Assembly: GCA_022510865.1 (NCBI GenBank)
Contig: JAFLSQ010000006.1
Coordinates: forward strand, 1-64,000
Direction of reading: 5' to 3'
DNA from: Treponema sp.
GTDB taxonomy: Bacteria > Spirochaetota > Spirochaetia > Treponematales > Treponemataceae
DNA: 64,000 nucleotides
Below the pieces are notes generated by a model. It made no database searches. It had not been told where the DNA came from and saw only the letters and a list, made by a program, of their open reading frames with translations. How positions within the stretch are numbered: position 1 is the stretch's first letter; each line of letters begins with the position of its first letter. Positions 52,830 through 61,367 of this stretch are shown piece by piece. The translations under genes were made by a program, and so were the position numbers.

Positions 52830-54183
52830 CGACTTCCTTGAGTGGCTTGACTCCTACCTGAACTTTGAGCGTAAGCCGCAGAAAAACATATTCTGGCTCG
52901 ACACAATCGATTATCTGTGCAAAAGGTTCAATAATCCGCAGGATTGCGCGCCGTGCGTCCATGTCGCCGGGTCAAAAGGAAAAGGCTCTGTCTCAAAGAT
53001 GATTGCCTCAATCCTGAACGAGGCCGGGTACTCGGTCGGGCTGTACACATCGCCTCACATCTCTGATTTCAGGGAGAGAATCGGCAGTGCGGACGGATTT
53101 TTTGACGATGCTGTCTACGAGCGCGCAATCAAGGAGATAATGCCGAAAGTCGAGTCCATCCTCCCAGAGAACCTGCCCGCGGAGCGGCCGCTCACCTGGT
53201 TCGAGCTTGTGACGCTGTACGCATTCCTGTGCTTCCGCACCGCAAAGACCGACTGGAACGTATTCGAGGTTGGACTTGGCGGCAGGCTCGATGCAACGAA
53301 CATCGTCCGGCCGAAAATCTGCTGCATCACACCGATTGAGCTGGAGCACACAGAATTCCTTGGCGACACGCTTGAGAGAATCGCCGCGGAGAAAGCGGGA
53401 ATCATCAAAAACTGCACGCCCGTCCTGATTGCCCGCCAGCAGAGCGACAGCGTGAGCATAGTCCTGCGAGAGAAAGCGTTCACCCGCCACGCGCCGCATT
53501 ATTTTGTGGATGATTTCATAAGCCGCTCGTCATACTCATTCAGCGCGGAAAGCCACAGGATGCGCGTCCACATTGAGAGCACGATGCTAAGCCGTCCCGT
53601 TGACGCAGACATGACTCTTCTTGGCGGAATGCAGGCCCAGAACGCGCAGATGGCATGCATCGCGGTGAAAAAAATCCTTCCGAACGTGGACGAGTCTGTG
53701 ATTGAGCGCGGGCTTGAGAAATCAAGGCTGCCCGGCCGCTTTGAAATCAGGCAGGATATAAGGGCTTTCCCCTCCCTCACGCTCATCCTTGACGGGGCGC
53801 ACACACTGAACAGCATAAGCCTTACACTCGGAACGCTTGGCGAGATTTTCGGTGGCAGGCAGGCGAACCTGCTTTTCGCCTGCGCCGCGGACAAGGACGC
53901 CGATGAAATCGCAGGGCTTTTCAGAGGCAGGTTCTCAAGGATTTTTATCACCCGCCCGGGAGACAAGAAGCAGTCTGATTTGAATGCCCTAGAACGCGCC
54001 TTCAGGTCATCCGCACTGGATTTCACCTCCGGCGCGGATTACAGGAAAATCATCAGGACAGCGATTGAGACCTCCGCGGATGAGGATGCCGTCCTGCTTG
54101 TGACAGGCTCGTTCTATCTTGTGTCCGAGGTTGAGAAAATCCTCGGCGAGTGGGCCGCAAAAGAAGGCGGGGAAATCCGCTAG
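52816..54183 (+). CDS. folC: Folylpolyglutamate/dihydrofolate synthase FolC
   Basis: A Mur-ligase-like enzyme that joins glutamate to dihydropteroate and/or folates. The ATP site is VAGSKGKGSVSKM (about 48-60), then GLYTSPHISDFRERI, EVGLGGRLDATNIV (about 150) and ILDGAHTLNSIS (about 315). The start at 52816 (MSAIDDFLEWL) overlaps the cca end by 14 bases. The ORF-track start 12 codons earlier lies deeper in cca and adds no family-like residues. The length of 455 is typical. Its TAG stop shares CTAG with the convergent alr. Confidence 0.92.
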   Translation: MSAIDDFLEWLDSYLNFERKPQKNIFWLDTIDYLCKRFNNPQDCAPCVHVAGSKGKGSVSKMIASILNEAGYSVGLYTSPHISDFRERIGSADGFFDDAVYERAIKEIMPKVESILPENLPAERPLTWFELVTLYAFLCFRTAKTDWNVFEVGLGGRLDATNIVRPKICCITPIELEHTEFLGDTLERIAAEKAGIIKNCTPVLIARQQSDSVSIVLREKAFTRHAPHYFVDDFISRSSYSFSAESHRMRVHIESTMLSRPVDADMTLLGGMQAQNAQMACIAVKKILPNVDESVIERGLEKSRLPGRFEIRQDIRAFPSLTLILDGAHTLNSISLTLGTLGEIFGGRQANLLFACAADKDADEIAGLFRGRFSRIFITRPGDKKQSDLNALERAFRSSALDFTSGADYRKIIRTAIETSADEDAVLLVTGSFYLVSEVEKILGEWAAKEGGEIR

Positions 54184-55337
54184 ATGAGGTACCTTCCAAC
54201 CCTTTTTGATATTGACGTGAGCACCTCGTAGGAGATTGTGCCGCCCAGAACGGCAAGGTCATCCGCAGTGTGAAGCGCGCCGCTTTCCTTCGGCCCGAAA
54301 ATCACCGCCCTGTCCCAGAGCCTCACATCAGGATTATCCCTGCCGATGTCAACCATGCACTGATCCATGCAGATTCTGCCCACAACGGGATAATTCCTGC
54401 CGTTGATTGTCACCTCCACGCCGGGCGAGAACCTGCGCAGAAGCCCGTCCGCATAGCCCACTGGAAGCACCGCGATGTCTGTCTCGCGCGGGGCAGTCCA
54501 TGTGCGCCCGTATGAGGCCGATTTTCCGGCCGGAAACCGCCTGATTGCCAAGACCTCGCTCTCAAACGAGAGCACTGGCCTCAAATCGATTTGAATTCCA
54601 AGCGCGGCAAGATAATCCCGCGTCACCTCGTCAGGATAGTATCCATAGGCGATGATTCCCGGGCGGACCATATCAAAATGCATCTCCGGGTGGGCGAGCA
54701 AAGCCGCGCTGTTCGCGCACGAGCAGATTCCGGGGCTGATTCCCGCGGAGCGGACTGACTGGACGGCCCGCACAAAATCATCATACTGATTCCGTGTGAA
54801 ATCCTGCGCCTCAGATGAAATGCCGTCCGAGAGCGCGAAATGCGTCATCATCCCGCCAAGAGCCAGATGCGGCGATGAGGAAATCATCTCTGCCTGATGT
54901 GCGGCCTCATCGCAGAGGCAGCCAAGCCGCCCCATTCCTGTGTCCACGGCAAGATGAACCTCGTGGCGCGCGCTTGTGCCGCCAAAATAGGAGTCCGCGC
55001 AGTCGGACAGGCATTTTATGTAATCCTGAGAGAAAACAAGCGGCGTGATTCTGTGCTCAAAAAGAAGCGGCATCTCCTGCGGCGTGCAGAGGCTCAGAAG
55101 AATGATTCCCGCGCTCACGCCACGCTCACGCAACTCGATTCCCTCATCCACCGTGGCGACGGCAAGAAAATCCGCCCCGAATTCCTGTGCGATTTTCGCG
55201 ACCGCGACCGCGTTATGACCGTAAGCGTCCGCTTTCACAGCAAGGCAGATTTTTGTGCCCGGCCGCAGATGTTTTTTTATCTCGCCAAGATTGTGCCTCA
55301 GATTGTCCTGAAAAATATAAGCCCTTGTTCCGCGCAT
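54180..55337 (-). CDS. alr: Alanine racemase
   Basis: A PLP enzyme that makes D-alanine for peptidoglycan. The PLP-lysine motif is AVKADAYGHNAV (Lys about residue 35). VDTGMGRLGC (about 132) and MVRPGIIAYGYYPDE (about 225) are conserved, and SYGRTWTAPRETDIAVLPVGYADG, shortened to VLPVGYADG, precedes the catalytic-Tyr region RICMDQCMVDIG. The length is 385. The start MRGTRAYIF has GGTGGGG upstream. It is a single gene; murC and rodA/pbp2 elsewhere in the window act in the same pathway. Confidence 0.94.
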   Translation of the reverse strand: MRGTRAYIFQDNLRHNLGEIKKHLRPGTKICLAVKADAYGHNAVAVAKIAQEFGADFLAVATVDEGIELRERGVSAGIILLSLCTPQEMPLLFEHRITPLVFSQDYIKCLSDCADSYFGGTSARHEVHLAVDTGMGRLGCLCDEAAHQAEMISSSPHLALGGMMTHFALSDGISSEAQDFTRNQYDDFVRAVQSVRSAGISPGICSCANSAALLAHPEMHFDMVRPGIIAYGYYPDEVTRDYLAALGIQIDLRPVLSFESEVLAIRRFPAGKSASYGRTWTAPRETDIAVLPVGYADGLLRRFSPGVEVTINGRNYPVVGRICMDQCMVDIGRDNPDVRLWDRAVIFGPKESGALHTADDLAVLGGTISYEVLTSISKRVGRYLI

Positions 55338-55378
55338 ACCCCACCCGATTTGCAGTGATTTTGATATTGCAAATCTTA

Positions 55379-55407
55379 TTGCAAAAAAAGCGTTTACACA
55401 ATAAAAT
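55379..55407 (+). promoter_or_regulatory. Promoter of the lipoprotein-thrC unit
   Basis: TTGCAA and TAAAAT are 17 bases apart. The -10 ends 22 bases before the lipoprotein ATG at 55430. Confidence 0.55.
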
Positions 55408-55429
55408 ATGAAGAAAATCAGATTTGATT

Positions 55430-56365
55430 ATGAAAACGAAGCAGACTTTTTTCTCCGTATTTTTGATTTCTCTGACCGCGCTCTTCCCCGCAGTCTTTTC
55501 CTGCGCGACGACATCCGCCGTGAGCGACACACAGGTAAAACCCGAGGCATCCCCGGCGGATGTTTACGCCGATATTCTTCAGAACGATGTCAGCATCACC
55601 GTGGTCTCAGGCCCGGGCGCTGTGACGGTCAACAGAAAATTCGCGGCTCCGTTTGTGTTCGCGGTGCGCCACAGTGACGGCTCGCCCTACGCGGATTTTG
55701 ACATTGAGCTGACGTACCCGGCCCAGAAAAATCAGGGAATTGTGGAATATAAATCAGAGATTTTTAAAACCGGCTCCGACGGGCTTGTGACTTTTGCGCC
55801 GGAGACCCCGGCTTTTGCCGCCGCGGATAAAGTCACGGTCAGGCCGGCCGTCCTTTACAACAAGAAGGCTGTCAAAGAGGCTTGCGATGCGCTCGCGATG
55901 AGCGCGCCCTTTCTTGTGCGCTCGGACATTGCGGCAAAAGGCGCGGTTCTTTTTATCTGGGATTTCAACGAGAAAGGCAGCCCGACGACCAACTTCACAC
56001 AAATCCAGAGCGAGCTTAGAGCGCGCGGAATCACGCTTGTGGGCAACGGCCCTGTGAACGAAATCTCGTACATCGGGAAAGACAAGGAGCTTTACCGCGA
56101 CACTTACGCGGCAATCGGCGGGAACGCTTATGGCTATCTTATTAGCGGGACGGTCAAGTATGAGCGTCCTGTTGAATCTGACGCGGACGGCTATGTCTGC
56201 GCGATGACAGCCGATATCCGCGGAATACGGATGAGAGACGGCGAGGTGGTTTTCTCGGGGACTTTCACGCAGGAGCGCCGCGGGAAAAACCGGAACATCA
56301 GCATACAAAATTGCAAGGAATCGATTGCGGGGCAAATCGTTGACGCCCTGATTTTCGGGCTTTAA
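55430..56365 (+). CDS. Putative lipoprotein, unknown function
   Basis: Not recognised as a named family. Residues 1-24 look like a lipoprotein signal ending AVFSC, close to the relaxed spirochaetal lipobox. The mature part (311 residues in total) starts with a beta-rich, Ig-like segment (VTVVSGPGAVTVNRKFAAPF, shortened; YADFDIELTYP). A C-terminal domain carries FIWDFNEKGSPTTNFTQIQS and GNAYGYLISGTVKYER, reminiscent of envelope proteins of the LPP20/CsgG-like type. I start at 55430 because the signal peptide begins there. It ends 15 bases before thrC. Confidence 0.7.
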   Translation: MKTKQTFFSVFLISLTALFPAVFSCATTSAVSDTQVKPEASPADVYADILQNDVSITVVSGPGAVTVNRKFAAPFVFAVRHSDGSPYADFDIELTYPAQKNQGIVEYKSEIFKTGSDGLVTFAPETPAFAAADKVTVRPAVLYNKKAVKEACDALAMSAPFLVRSDIAAKGAVLFIWDFNEKGSPTTNFTQIQSELRARGITLVGNGPVNEISYIGKDKELYRDTYAAIGGNAYGYLISGTVKYERPVESDADGYVCAMTADIRGIRMRDGEVVFSGTFTQERRGKNRNISIQNCKESIAGQIVDALIFGL

Positions 56366-56380
56366 TCATAGAGGGGACTT

Positions 56381-57793
56381 ATGGTTTACACAGACACAAG
56401 AGACAGCAGCATAAAAGTTGATTTCAGAACCGCGGTTATGGGCGGTATGAACCAGGCGACAGGCGGACTTTACATTCCGGTCGAATTTCCGAAGCTTGAC
56501 AAAACGCTTCTGAACAAAGACCCGGCTCCGTCATTCCGTGACATCGCGCTGAATATGGCAAAACCTTATGTTGAGGGCGAGATTCCAGAGGCCGATCTTG
56601 CGGCAATAATTCAGGACGCATATCCGTTCCAGCCGAAAGTCGTTCCGGCGGACTCAATCTCCTACATAATGGAGCTGTTCCACGGCCCAACCTGCGCATT
56701 CAAGGACTTCGGAGCGCGTTTCATGGCAAGGACGATGTCATACTTCAACCGCAGCGAGGACACTCCGCTCCACATCCTGGTCGCGACATCTGGAGACACC
56801 GGCTCAGCTGTGGGAAGCGCGTTCCACAACGTTCCCGGGCTTGACGTGACGATTCTGTACCCGGACGGGAAAATCAGTCCGCTTCAGGAAAAGCAGCTGT
56901 CAACTTTCACGGGAAATGTCCGCGCGCTCAAAGTCAAAGGCACTTTTGATGACTGCCAGCGTCTTGTGAAGACCGCGTTCACCGACACCGATTTACGAAA
57001 AACACTGCGGCTGTCATCCGCGAATTCAATCAACATCGCAAGGCTTCTGCCGCAGAGTTTCTATTATATGTACAGCGCGCTCACAGTGCGGAACAGAAGC
57101 CAGATGGACAACAAGCTGCTTGATCCGGCGATTATCATGGTCGTTCCGTCGGGAAATTTCGGAAACCTCACATCGGGTCTTATTGCCCGCGAGATGGGCG
57201 CGCCAATCGCAGGATTTGTGGCTGCCACGAACTCAAACAAGACAATCCCCGACTGGATTGCCACCGGCGAATACAAGCCCCGGCCGTCCGTGGAGACTTA
57301 CGCGAACGCGATGGACGTTGGTGCGCCGAGCAATTATGAGAGAATCCGCGCGATGTACTCGCTTGAGCAGGTGCGCTCGCTGTTCGCATCCTACTGGCTT
57401 GACAACGAGGGCACAAAATCCGCAATCAGGAACTGCAACGACAAGACCGGATACATCATCGACCCGCACGGAGCAATCGGATATCAGGCTTGGGATGACA
57501 TAAGAAGCGGCGCGATGGAGAGACTGATTGACGGAGAGAAAGGCGACTGGAACAAGCCCGGCCTCACCCCGAACGTGCCGGACTGGGGGCGCGAGATTGT
57601 CGCGCGGAACGCTGTCGGCGTGATTCTTGAGACCGCCTCGCCCGCGAAATTCGGCCAGATTGTGAAGGACGCAATCGGAAAAGAGCCGCCGATGCCAGAC
57701 AGACTGGAGGCTGTGATGAGGCTTCCGGACAACGCCATCCCGATGGAAAACGATTACGAGAAATTCAAGGAATGGCTGACCGCAAGCCTGTAA
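56381..57793 (+). CDS. thrC: Threonine synthase
   Basis: A PLP enzyme converting O-phosphohomoserine to threonine. The PLP-lysine motif is GPTCAFKDFGARFMA (about residue 108). VATSGDTGSAVGSAF (about 132), VVPSGNFGNLTSGL (about 252) and the late DPHGAIGYQAW (about 362) are diagnostic. The length is 470. AGAGGGG lies 6 bases before the ATG. It is probably co-transcribed with the preceding lipoprotein. Aspartate semialdehyde is also the branch point used by the Dat/Ddc pair at 20.9-23.7 kb. Confidence 0.95.
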   Translation: MVYTDTRDSSIKVDFRTAVMGGMNQATGGLYIPVEFPKLDKTLLNKDPAPSFRDIALNMAKPYVEGEIPEADLAAIIQDAYPFQPKVVPADSISYIMELFHGPTCAFKDFGARFMARTMSYFNRSEDTPLHILVATSGDTGSAVGSAFHNVPGLDVTILYPDGKISPLQEKQLSTFTGNVRALKVKGTFDDCQRLVKTAFTDTDLRKTLRLSSANSINIARLLPQSFYYMYSALTVRNRSQMDNKLLDPAIIMVVPSGNFGNLTSGLIAREMGAPIAGFVAATNSNKTIPDWIATGEYKPRPSVETYANAMDVGAPSNYERIRAMYSLEQVRSLFASYWLDNEGTKSAIRNCNDKTGYIIDPHGAIGYQAWDDIRSGAMERLIDGEKGDWNKPGLTPNVPDWGREIVARNAVGVILETASPAKFGQIVKDAIGKEPPMPDRLEAVMRLPDNAIPMENDYEKFKEWLTASL

Positions 57794-57836
57794 TCAGTTT
57801 TAAAATTCTGCGGATTAAAACGCGCGGATTTGCAGG

Positions 57837-58385
57837 TCAGTCCAGAAATCCGCGTGTCTTAAGCTCCGCAAGGATAATCCCGACTATCTCATCCGGGGTC
57901 TTGTCGTTCACATCGATAATCAGGTCGCAGAAAGAATAGTCGTTGTTGTCGATGCCGTAAAATTCTTTGTAGCGTCTTGTGTCCTCGCTGTCGCGCATCG
58001 CGGTGAAGTCTTTTATCTGCCGCAGGTCGCCGCCCTCACGCTTGAAGACGCGCTGCGCCCGGGTCTCATCGCTGGCATAAAGATAGACTTTCAGGTCGGC
58101 ATCGGTGAGCATCCAGACCGCAAGGCGGCTTCCAAGCACGCACGGCTCGGCGCGCGCAAGCTCCACCTGATGCGCATCAACGTACTTGTCATAGGAGTCG
58201 TCGTTTTTCGCGGCCTCAATTACATCCGCAAGCGTCATTCCCCGCTCCGAGGCAAGCTGCCGGAACGTATAGTTGATAAGCGTCACCCCCAGTGCCTCGG
58301 CAAGCAACCCGCTCACCGTGGTGTTCCCACACCCGGATTTCCCGCTGATTGCGACCCTGATCGTTTTTTTAGGTTTCACAGTCAC
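57837..58385 (-). CDS. Cytidylate-kinase-like NMP kinase
   Basis: A P-loop nucleotide/nucleoside kinase of the Cmk-like group. Walker A is SGKSGCGNTTVSG (about residues 14-26), FRQLASERGMTLADVIEAA, shortened here, follows, and a lid-type Arg region is YASDETRAQRVFKREGG. The 182 residues are shorter than a typical Cmk (about 220), like archaeal-type or cytidylate-kinase-like proteins, so the substrate is uncertain. I start at GTG 58385 because AAGGAGG lies 5 bases upstream. The ORF-track ATG overlaps yicC. It is the last gene of the murC-yicC unit. Confidence 0.8.
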   Translation of the reverse strand: MTVKPKKTIRVAISGKSGCGNTTVSGLLAEALGVTLINYTFRQLASERGMTLADVIEAAKNDDSYDKYVDAHQVELARAEPCVLGSRLAVWMLTDADLKVYLYASDETRAQRVFKREGGDLRQIKDFTAMRDSEDTRRYKEFYGIDNNDYSFCDLIIDVNDKTPDEIVGIILAELKTRGFLD

Positions 58386-58410
58386 AAAATCCTCCTTAAA
58401 TCTGATAATC

Positions 58411-59283
58411 CTACTCGATGTTGCGGCTCTGCTCGCGGATGTTCTCAAGGCTGTCCTTCGCCGTGATTACGACCGCGCCAACTTCCGCGGACTGGTTCTT
58501 GCTTCCGATTGTGTTAATCTCGCGGTTCATCTCCTGGCAGATGAAATCCAGCCGTTTTCCCGGAGCCGGATTGCCCGAAATCTCGTCACGCATGGCGGAA
58601 ATGTGGCTCTGAAGCCTGACAATCTCCTCGTTTATCGTGTATTTCACGAGCATGGCGGCGGTCTCGGTCATAATGCGGTTCTCATCGGCCTTGTCCTCCA
58701 GAAGCTCGCGGAACTTTGAGGCAATCTGCTCCTTGAAAAGAGACTCCATCTTCGGCTGATACCGTGCAAAAAAGTGCGCACATTCAGACAGCTTCTCAAG
58801 TTTGCTCTCCAAATCACGGCGCAGGTTCTCGCCCTCGCGCATCCTGTCCTCAATGAAACGGGACAATGCCCTGTCAAAAACAGGCTCAATCATCAGAAAG
58901 TATTTCTCGACATCGTAATTTTTCCTGATGTTGAGCACACCAGGCTGCGAGATAATCAGCCCTAGCGGAACATCGCCGGAAAATCCTGTGGCATCCGCGA
59001 TTTTTCTGATTGCGCTCACATAAGCGGCGGCGGCGGATGTGTCCGCGCTCACCTCGCAGTCGGTCTCGCTCTCCCTGATTCGGATAAAAACATCGACTTT
59101 GCCGCGCAGGACTTTCTCTGTGATTTTCGCCCGGAACCGGCTCTCAATCGGATTTAAAAACGGCGGAAGATTGATTGCAAGGTCAAGGAACCTTGAATTC
59201 ACGGATTTTATCTCAACGGAGATGTCCGCGCCATCCCCGCACAATTCCTCATAGGCGTATCCAGTCATCGATGTCATGCTCAC
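58411..59283 (-). CDS. yicC: YicC-family protein (putative endoribonuclease)
   Basis: YicC_N plus DUF1732 architecture. E. coli YicC is reported to act as an endoribonuclease. The N-terminus MTSMTGYAYEEL and SVEIKSVNSRFLDLAINLP (shortened) are hallmark residues. The C-terminal DUF1732 shows RLDFICQEMNREINTIGSK and GAVVITAKDSLENIREQ (shortened). The 290 residues are normal. Its ATG lies on the murC stop (4-base overlap) and a kinase-like gene follows after 25 bases; yicC next to a nucleotide kinase is a common bacterial pairing. Confidence 0.92.
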   Translation of the reverse strand: MSMTSMTGYAYEELCGDGADISVEIKSVNSRFLDLAINLPPFLNPIESRFRAKITEKVLRGKVDVFIRIRESETDCEVSADTSAAAAYVSAIRKIADATGFSGDVPLGLIISQPGVLNIRKNYDVEKYFLMIEPVFDRALSRFIEDRMREGENLRRDLESKLEKLSECAHFFARYQPKMESLFKEQIASKFRELLEDKADENRIMTETAAMLVKYTINEEIVRLQSHISAMRDEISGNPAPGKRLDFICQEMNREINTIGSKNQSAEVGAVVITAKDSLENIREQSRNIE

Positions 59284-60791
59284 CTCCTGTCCAGAACAGC
59301 GCGGCCAAGCCTCCAGTTGTCGCCCGCGCCCATCGTCACAAAAAGATATCCGTCCGGGAATTCCTTCCCGGGCGGATTATCAAGCAGATTGCGGACAAAA
59401 TCCTCCGCGTCAAGAACTTCCTCAAAATAAGAGACATTTTTCTGCCCGGCTGCCAGAACCGCCTCATAAAGCGAGCGGCCGGTCACATCAAAATCCGCAG
59501 GATTCTCGCGGGCAGAGCTGTAGATTTTATGCAGAATCAGCTCGTCGGCCGAAGTGAAGCACCGCGCGAAATCAGGAAGAAGCGCGAGCGTGCGCGAGTA
59601 AGTGTGGCTCATAAAATCAACGACGATTTTCCTGCCCTTGTAGAATTCACGGTAGCCTTCCAGCGTAGTGCGGACTGCCGTAGGATGATGGCCATAATCA
59701 TCGATTACAAGCACGTCATCGCCGTTCTTATTGCAGAAATGCCCGACAATCTCGCTGCGCCGCTTTCCCCCGCAAAAAGCCAGAAGCCCGGACTTTATCT
59801 TCGCGTAATAGTCGTGCGGATTTTTCCCGAACGTCACGAGCAGACGGCAAACAAGGGCGACTGCCCCGGCCGCGTCCAGAACCTCATGATGACCGGGCAT
59901 CGTCAGCGCGAATTCCCTTGCGCTGCCAAAAAGTGAGAGCGAGAAAACATTTCTCTCGCCGCGCACACCGCAAAAGCGCACAGAAAAATCCCCGGGCGCG
60001 CTCGCGCCATAAGGAATCATCACGATGTCAGGCCGAAGCGAACGGACAATCATCACGGTGTCGCACGCGCCCTTGTCATCGGCGCAGTAAATCAGCTCGC
60101 CGCCGGGCGGAAGTTTGCAGATGTAATCGACGAACGCCTGACGGATATCCTCGTATGTCGGGAAAAAATCCTCGTGGTCAGGCTCAACGGAAGTGAGGAT
60201 GATTTTTTTTGGCATAAAACTCATAAAATGCCGCTGATACTCGCAGGTCTCCGCGACAAAAACCGACTGCCCGCCGGCATTCTCCGCAACAAGCGGCGAG
60301 GTGTACGTGCACGTTCCGCCGAACGAATTTATCACGCTGCCCGCAAGGATCTGGGACGGAATATCATCAATCTCCTTGAGGATTGTCCCGGCAAGCCCCG
60401 TAGTAGAGGTTTTCCCGTGAACGCCGCAGACACCGCACGAATATGCGCGGCCGCTGTAACTGCCCAGAGCCTCCGTGTAAAGAAGGCACGGAACGCCGCG
60501 GCGCAGCGCCTCAATCAAATCCGGGTTCTGGTCTGTCTTGTATGCGGATGAGTAAATCACATACTGAACCTTGTCGGTGATGTTTTTTGCGGAGAAAGGA
60601 AGCGCGGAAATCCCGAGCCGGTCAAGCACATCGTCCGTGTAAAAACGCTCGGAGACATCAGAACCGGTGATGACCGCGCCTTTGTGCGAGAGAATCTCGA
60701 CAAGAGCCGCCATTCCCGTCCCCTTGATCCCGACAAAATGTATGTGCACGCCCCTGAAATCCCCGGGCAAAGAAATATCATCGCTTTGCAT
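59280..60791 (-). CDS. murC: UDP-N-acetylmuramate--L-alanine ligase MurC
   Basis: It adds L-Ala to UDP-MurNAc, the first amino acid of the peptidoglycan stem. The N-terminal Rossmann motif is HFVGIKGTGMAAL, with the ATP site GVCGVHGKTSTTGLA (about 118). ILTSVEPDHEDFF (about 190) and VIDDYGHHPTAVRTT (about 364) are both diagnostic of MurC. The 503 residues are slightly long. A promoter -10 ends 6 bases before the ATG with no Shine-Dalgarno, suggesting a leaderless mRNA. It heads a murC-yicC-kinase unit. Confidence 0.93.
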   Translation of the reverse strand: MQSDDISLPGDFRGVHIHFVGIKGTGMAALVEILSHKGAVITGSDVSERFYTDDVLDRLGISALPFSAKNITDKVQYVIYSSAYKTDQNPDLIEALRRGVPCLLYTEALGSYSGRAYSCGVCGVHGKTSTTGLAGTILKEIDDIPSQILAGSVINSFGGTCTYTSPLVAENAGGQSVFVAETCEYQRHFMSFMPKKIILTSVEPDHEDFFPTYEDIRQAFVDYICKLPPGGELIYCADDKGACDTVMIVRSLRPDIVMIPYGASAPGDFSVRFCGVRGERNVFSLSLFGSAREFALTMPGHHEVLDAAGAVALVCRLLVTFGKNPHDYYAKIKSGLLAFCGGKRRSEIVGHFCNKNGDDVLVIDDYGHHPTAVRTTLEGYREFYKGRKIVVDFMSHTYSRTLALLPDFARCFTSADELILHKIYSSARENPADFDVTGRSLYEAVLAAGQKNVSYFEEVLDAEDFVRNLLDNPPGKEFPDGYLFVTMGAGDNWRLGRAVLDRR

Positions 60792-60797
60792 GGCGAT

Positions 60798-60826
60798 ATT
60801 CTATCACAATCCGGGGCAGTTGCCAA
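60798..60826 (-). promoter_or_regulatory. Promoter abutting the murC start
   Basis: On the minus strand TTGGCA and TAGAAT are 17 bases apart, and the -10 is followed by ATCGCC and then the ATG. Transcription should begin at or within a base or two of the start codon. Confidence 0.6.
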
Positions 60827-60930
60827 TCATAATCAGCGGGATGACAGGACGCAGATTTCATCACTGCGATTCTCCGGCTTTTGAACAGACAGAGACGGGC
60901 AATCAGGACGATTTTAGGCCTTAGAATCGG

Positions 60931-60959
60931 TTGACAGCTTTCTGCGGGAGTTTTAAAAT
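60931..60959 (+). promoter_or_regulatory. Near-consensus promoter with inverted repeat
   Basis: A perfect TTGACA and TAAAAT are 17 bases apart, ahead of the small unknown gene at 60981. CGGTTGA (60928-60934) and TCAACCG (60959-60965) form a 7-base inverted repeat that brackets the -35 and the -10 edge, a plausible operator. Confidence 0.65.
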
Positions 60960-60980
60960 CAACCGGGAGCGGAGGTCAAG

Positions 60981-61367
60981 ATGAGATATTTTCGGATACA
61001 CACACAGGACATCGCGTACATCACGGGGCAGCCGCGCGGAATTTTCACGGCGGTGGGCAAACTGGTTGACGCCGGGAAACTGACCGAGGAGGAGACCGCC
61101 GAATACTGGCGGAACCGCGAGTATTTTGAGAAAGTCCTGCCGGTCCCGCCGTTTTACGCGCAAGGAAACCCAGACAGGGCCGTAACATGGTTCAAGGACA
61201 CGCCGCAGGGCCTTGACATCTGGAATCAGATGGATTTTTACCGCCGGATTGCCGGAAAATACGGCTTGGCTCTCCACCGCTCCGAGTGCGACACGCCGCC
61301 TGGAACTGTGATTTATGAGGATGATTTTCAGATTGCCGTCAAGCCAGACGCGAAAGTTTCTCCCTGA
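60981..61367 (+). CDS. Small unknown protein with its own strong promoter
   Basis: Not recognised. The 128 residues start MRYFRIHTQDIAYITGQPRG and are rich in aromatic residues (EYWRNREYFEKVLPVPPFYAQ, shortened; DIWNQMDFYRRIAGKY). There is no signal peptide or cofactor motif. GGAGG lies 8 bases before the ATG. The last 29 bases overlap the 3' end of mfd on the other strand. The promoter and ribosome-binding site make it a real gene. Repeated Tyr/Trp/Phe and charged residues suggest a small soluble domain. Confidence 0.7.
   Translation: MRYFRIHTQDIAYITGQPRGIFTAVGKLVDAGKLTEEETAEYWRNREYFEKVLPVPPFYAQGNPDRAVTWFKDTPQGLDIWNQMDFYRRIAGKYGLALHRSECDTPPGTVIYEDDFQIAVKPDAKVSP

Noticed and set aside
55408-55677. 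Alternative ORF starting at the first ATG after the lipoprotein promoter
   Set aside because: It is in a different frame from the signal-peptide protein, becomes Arg-rich nonsense downstream and has no homology that I recognise.
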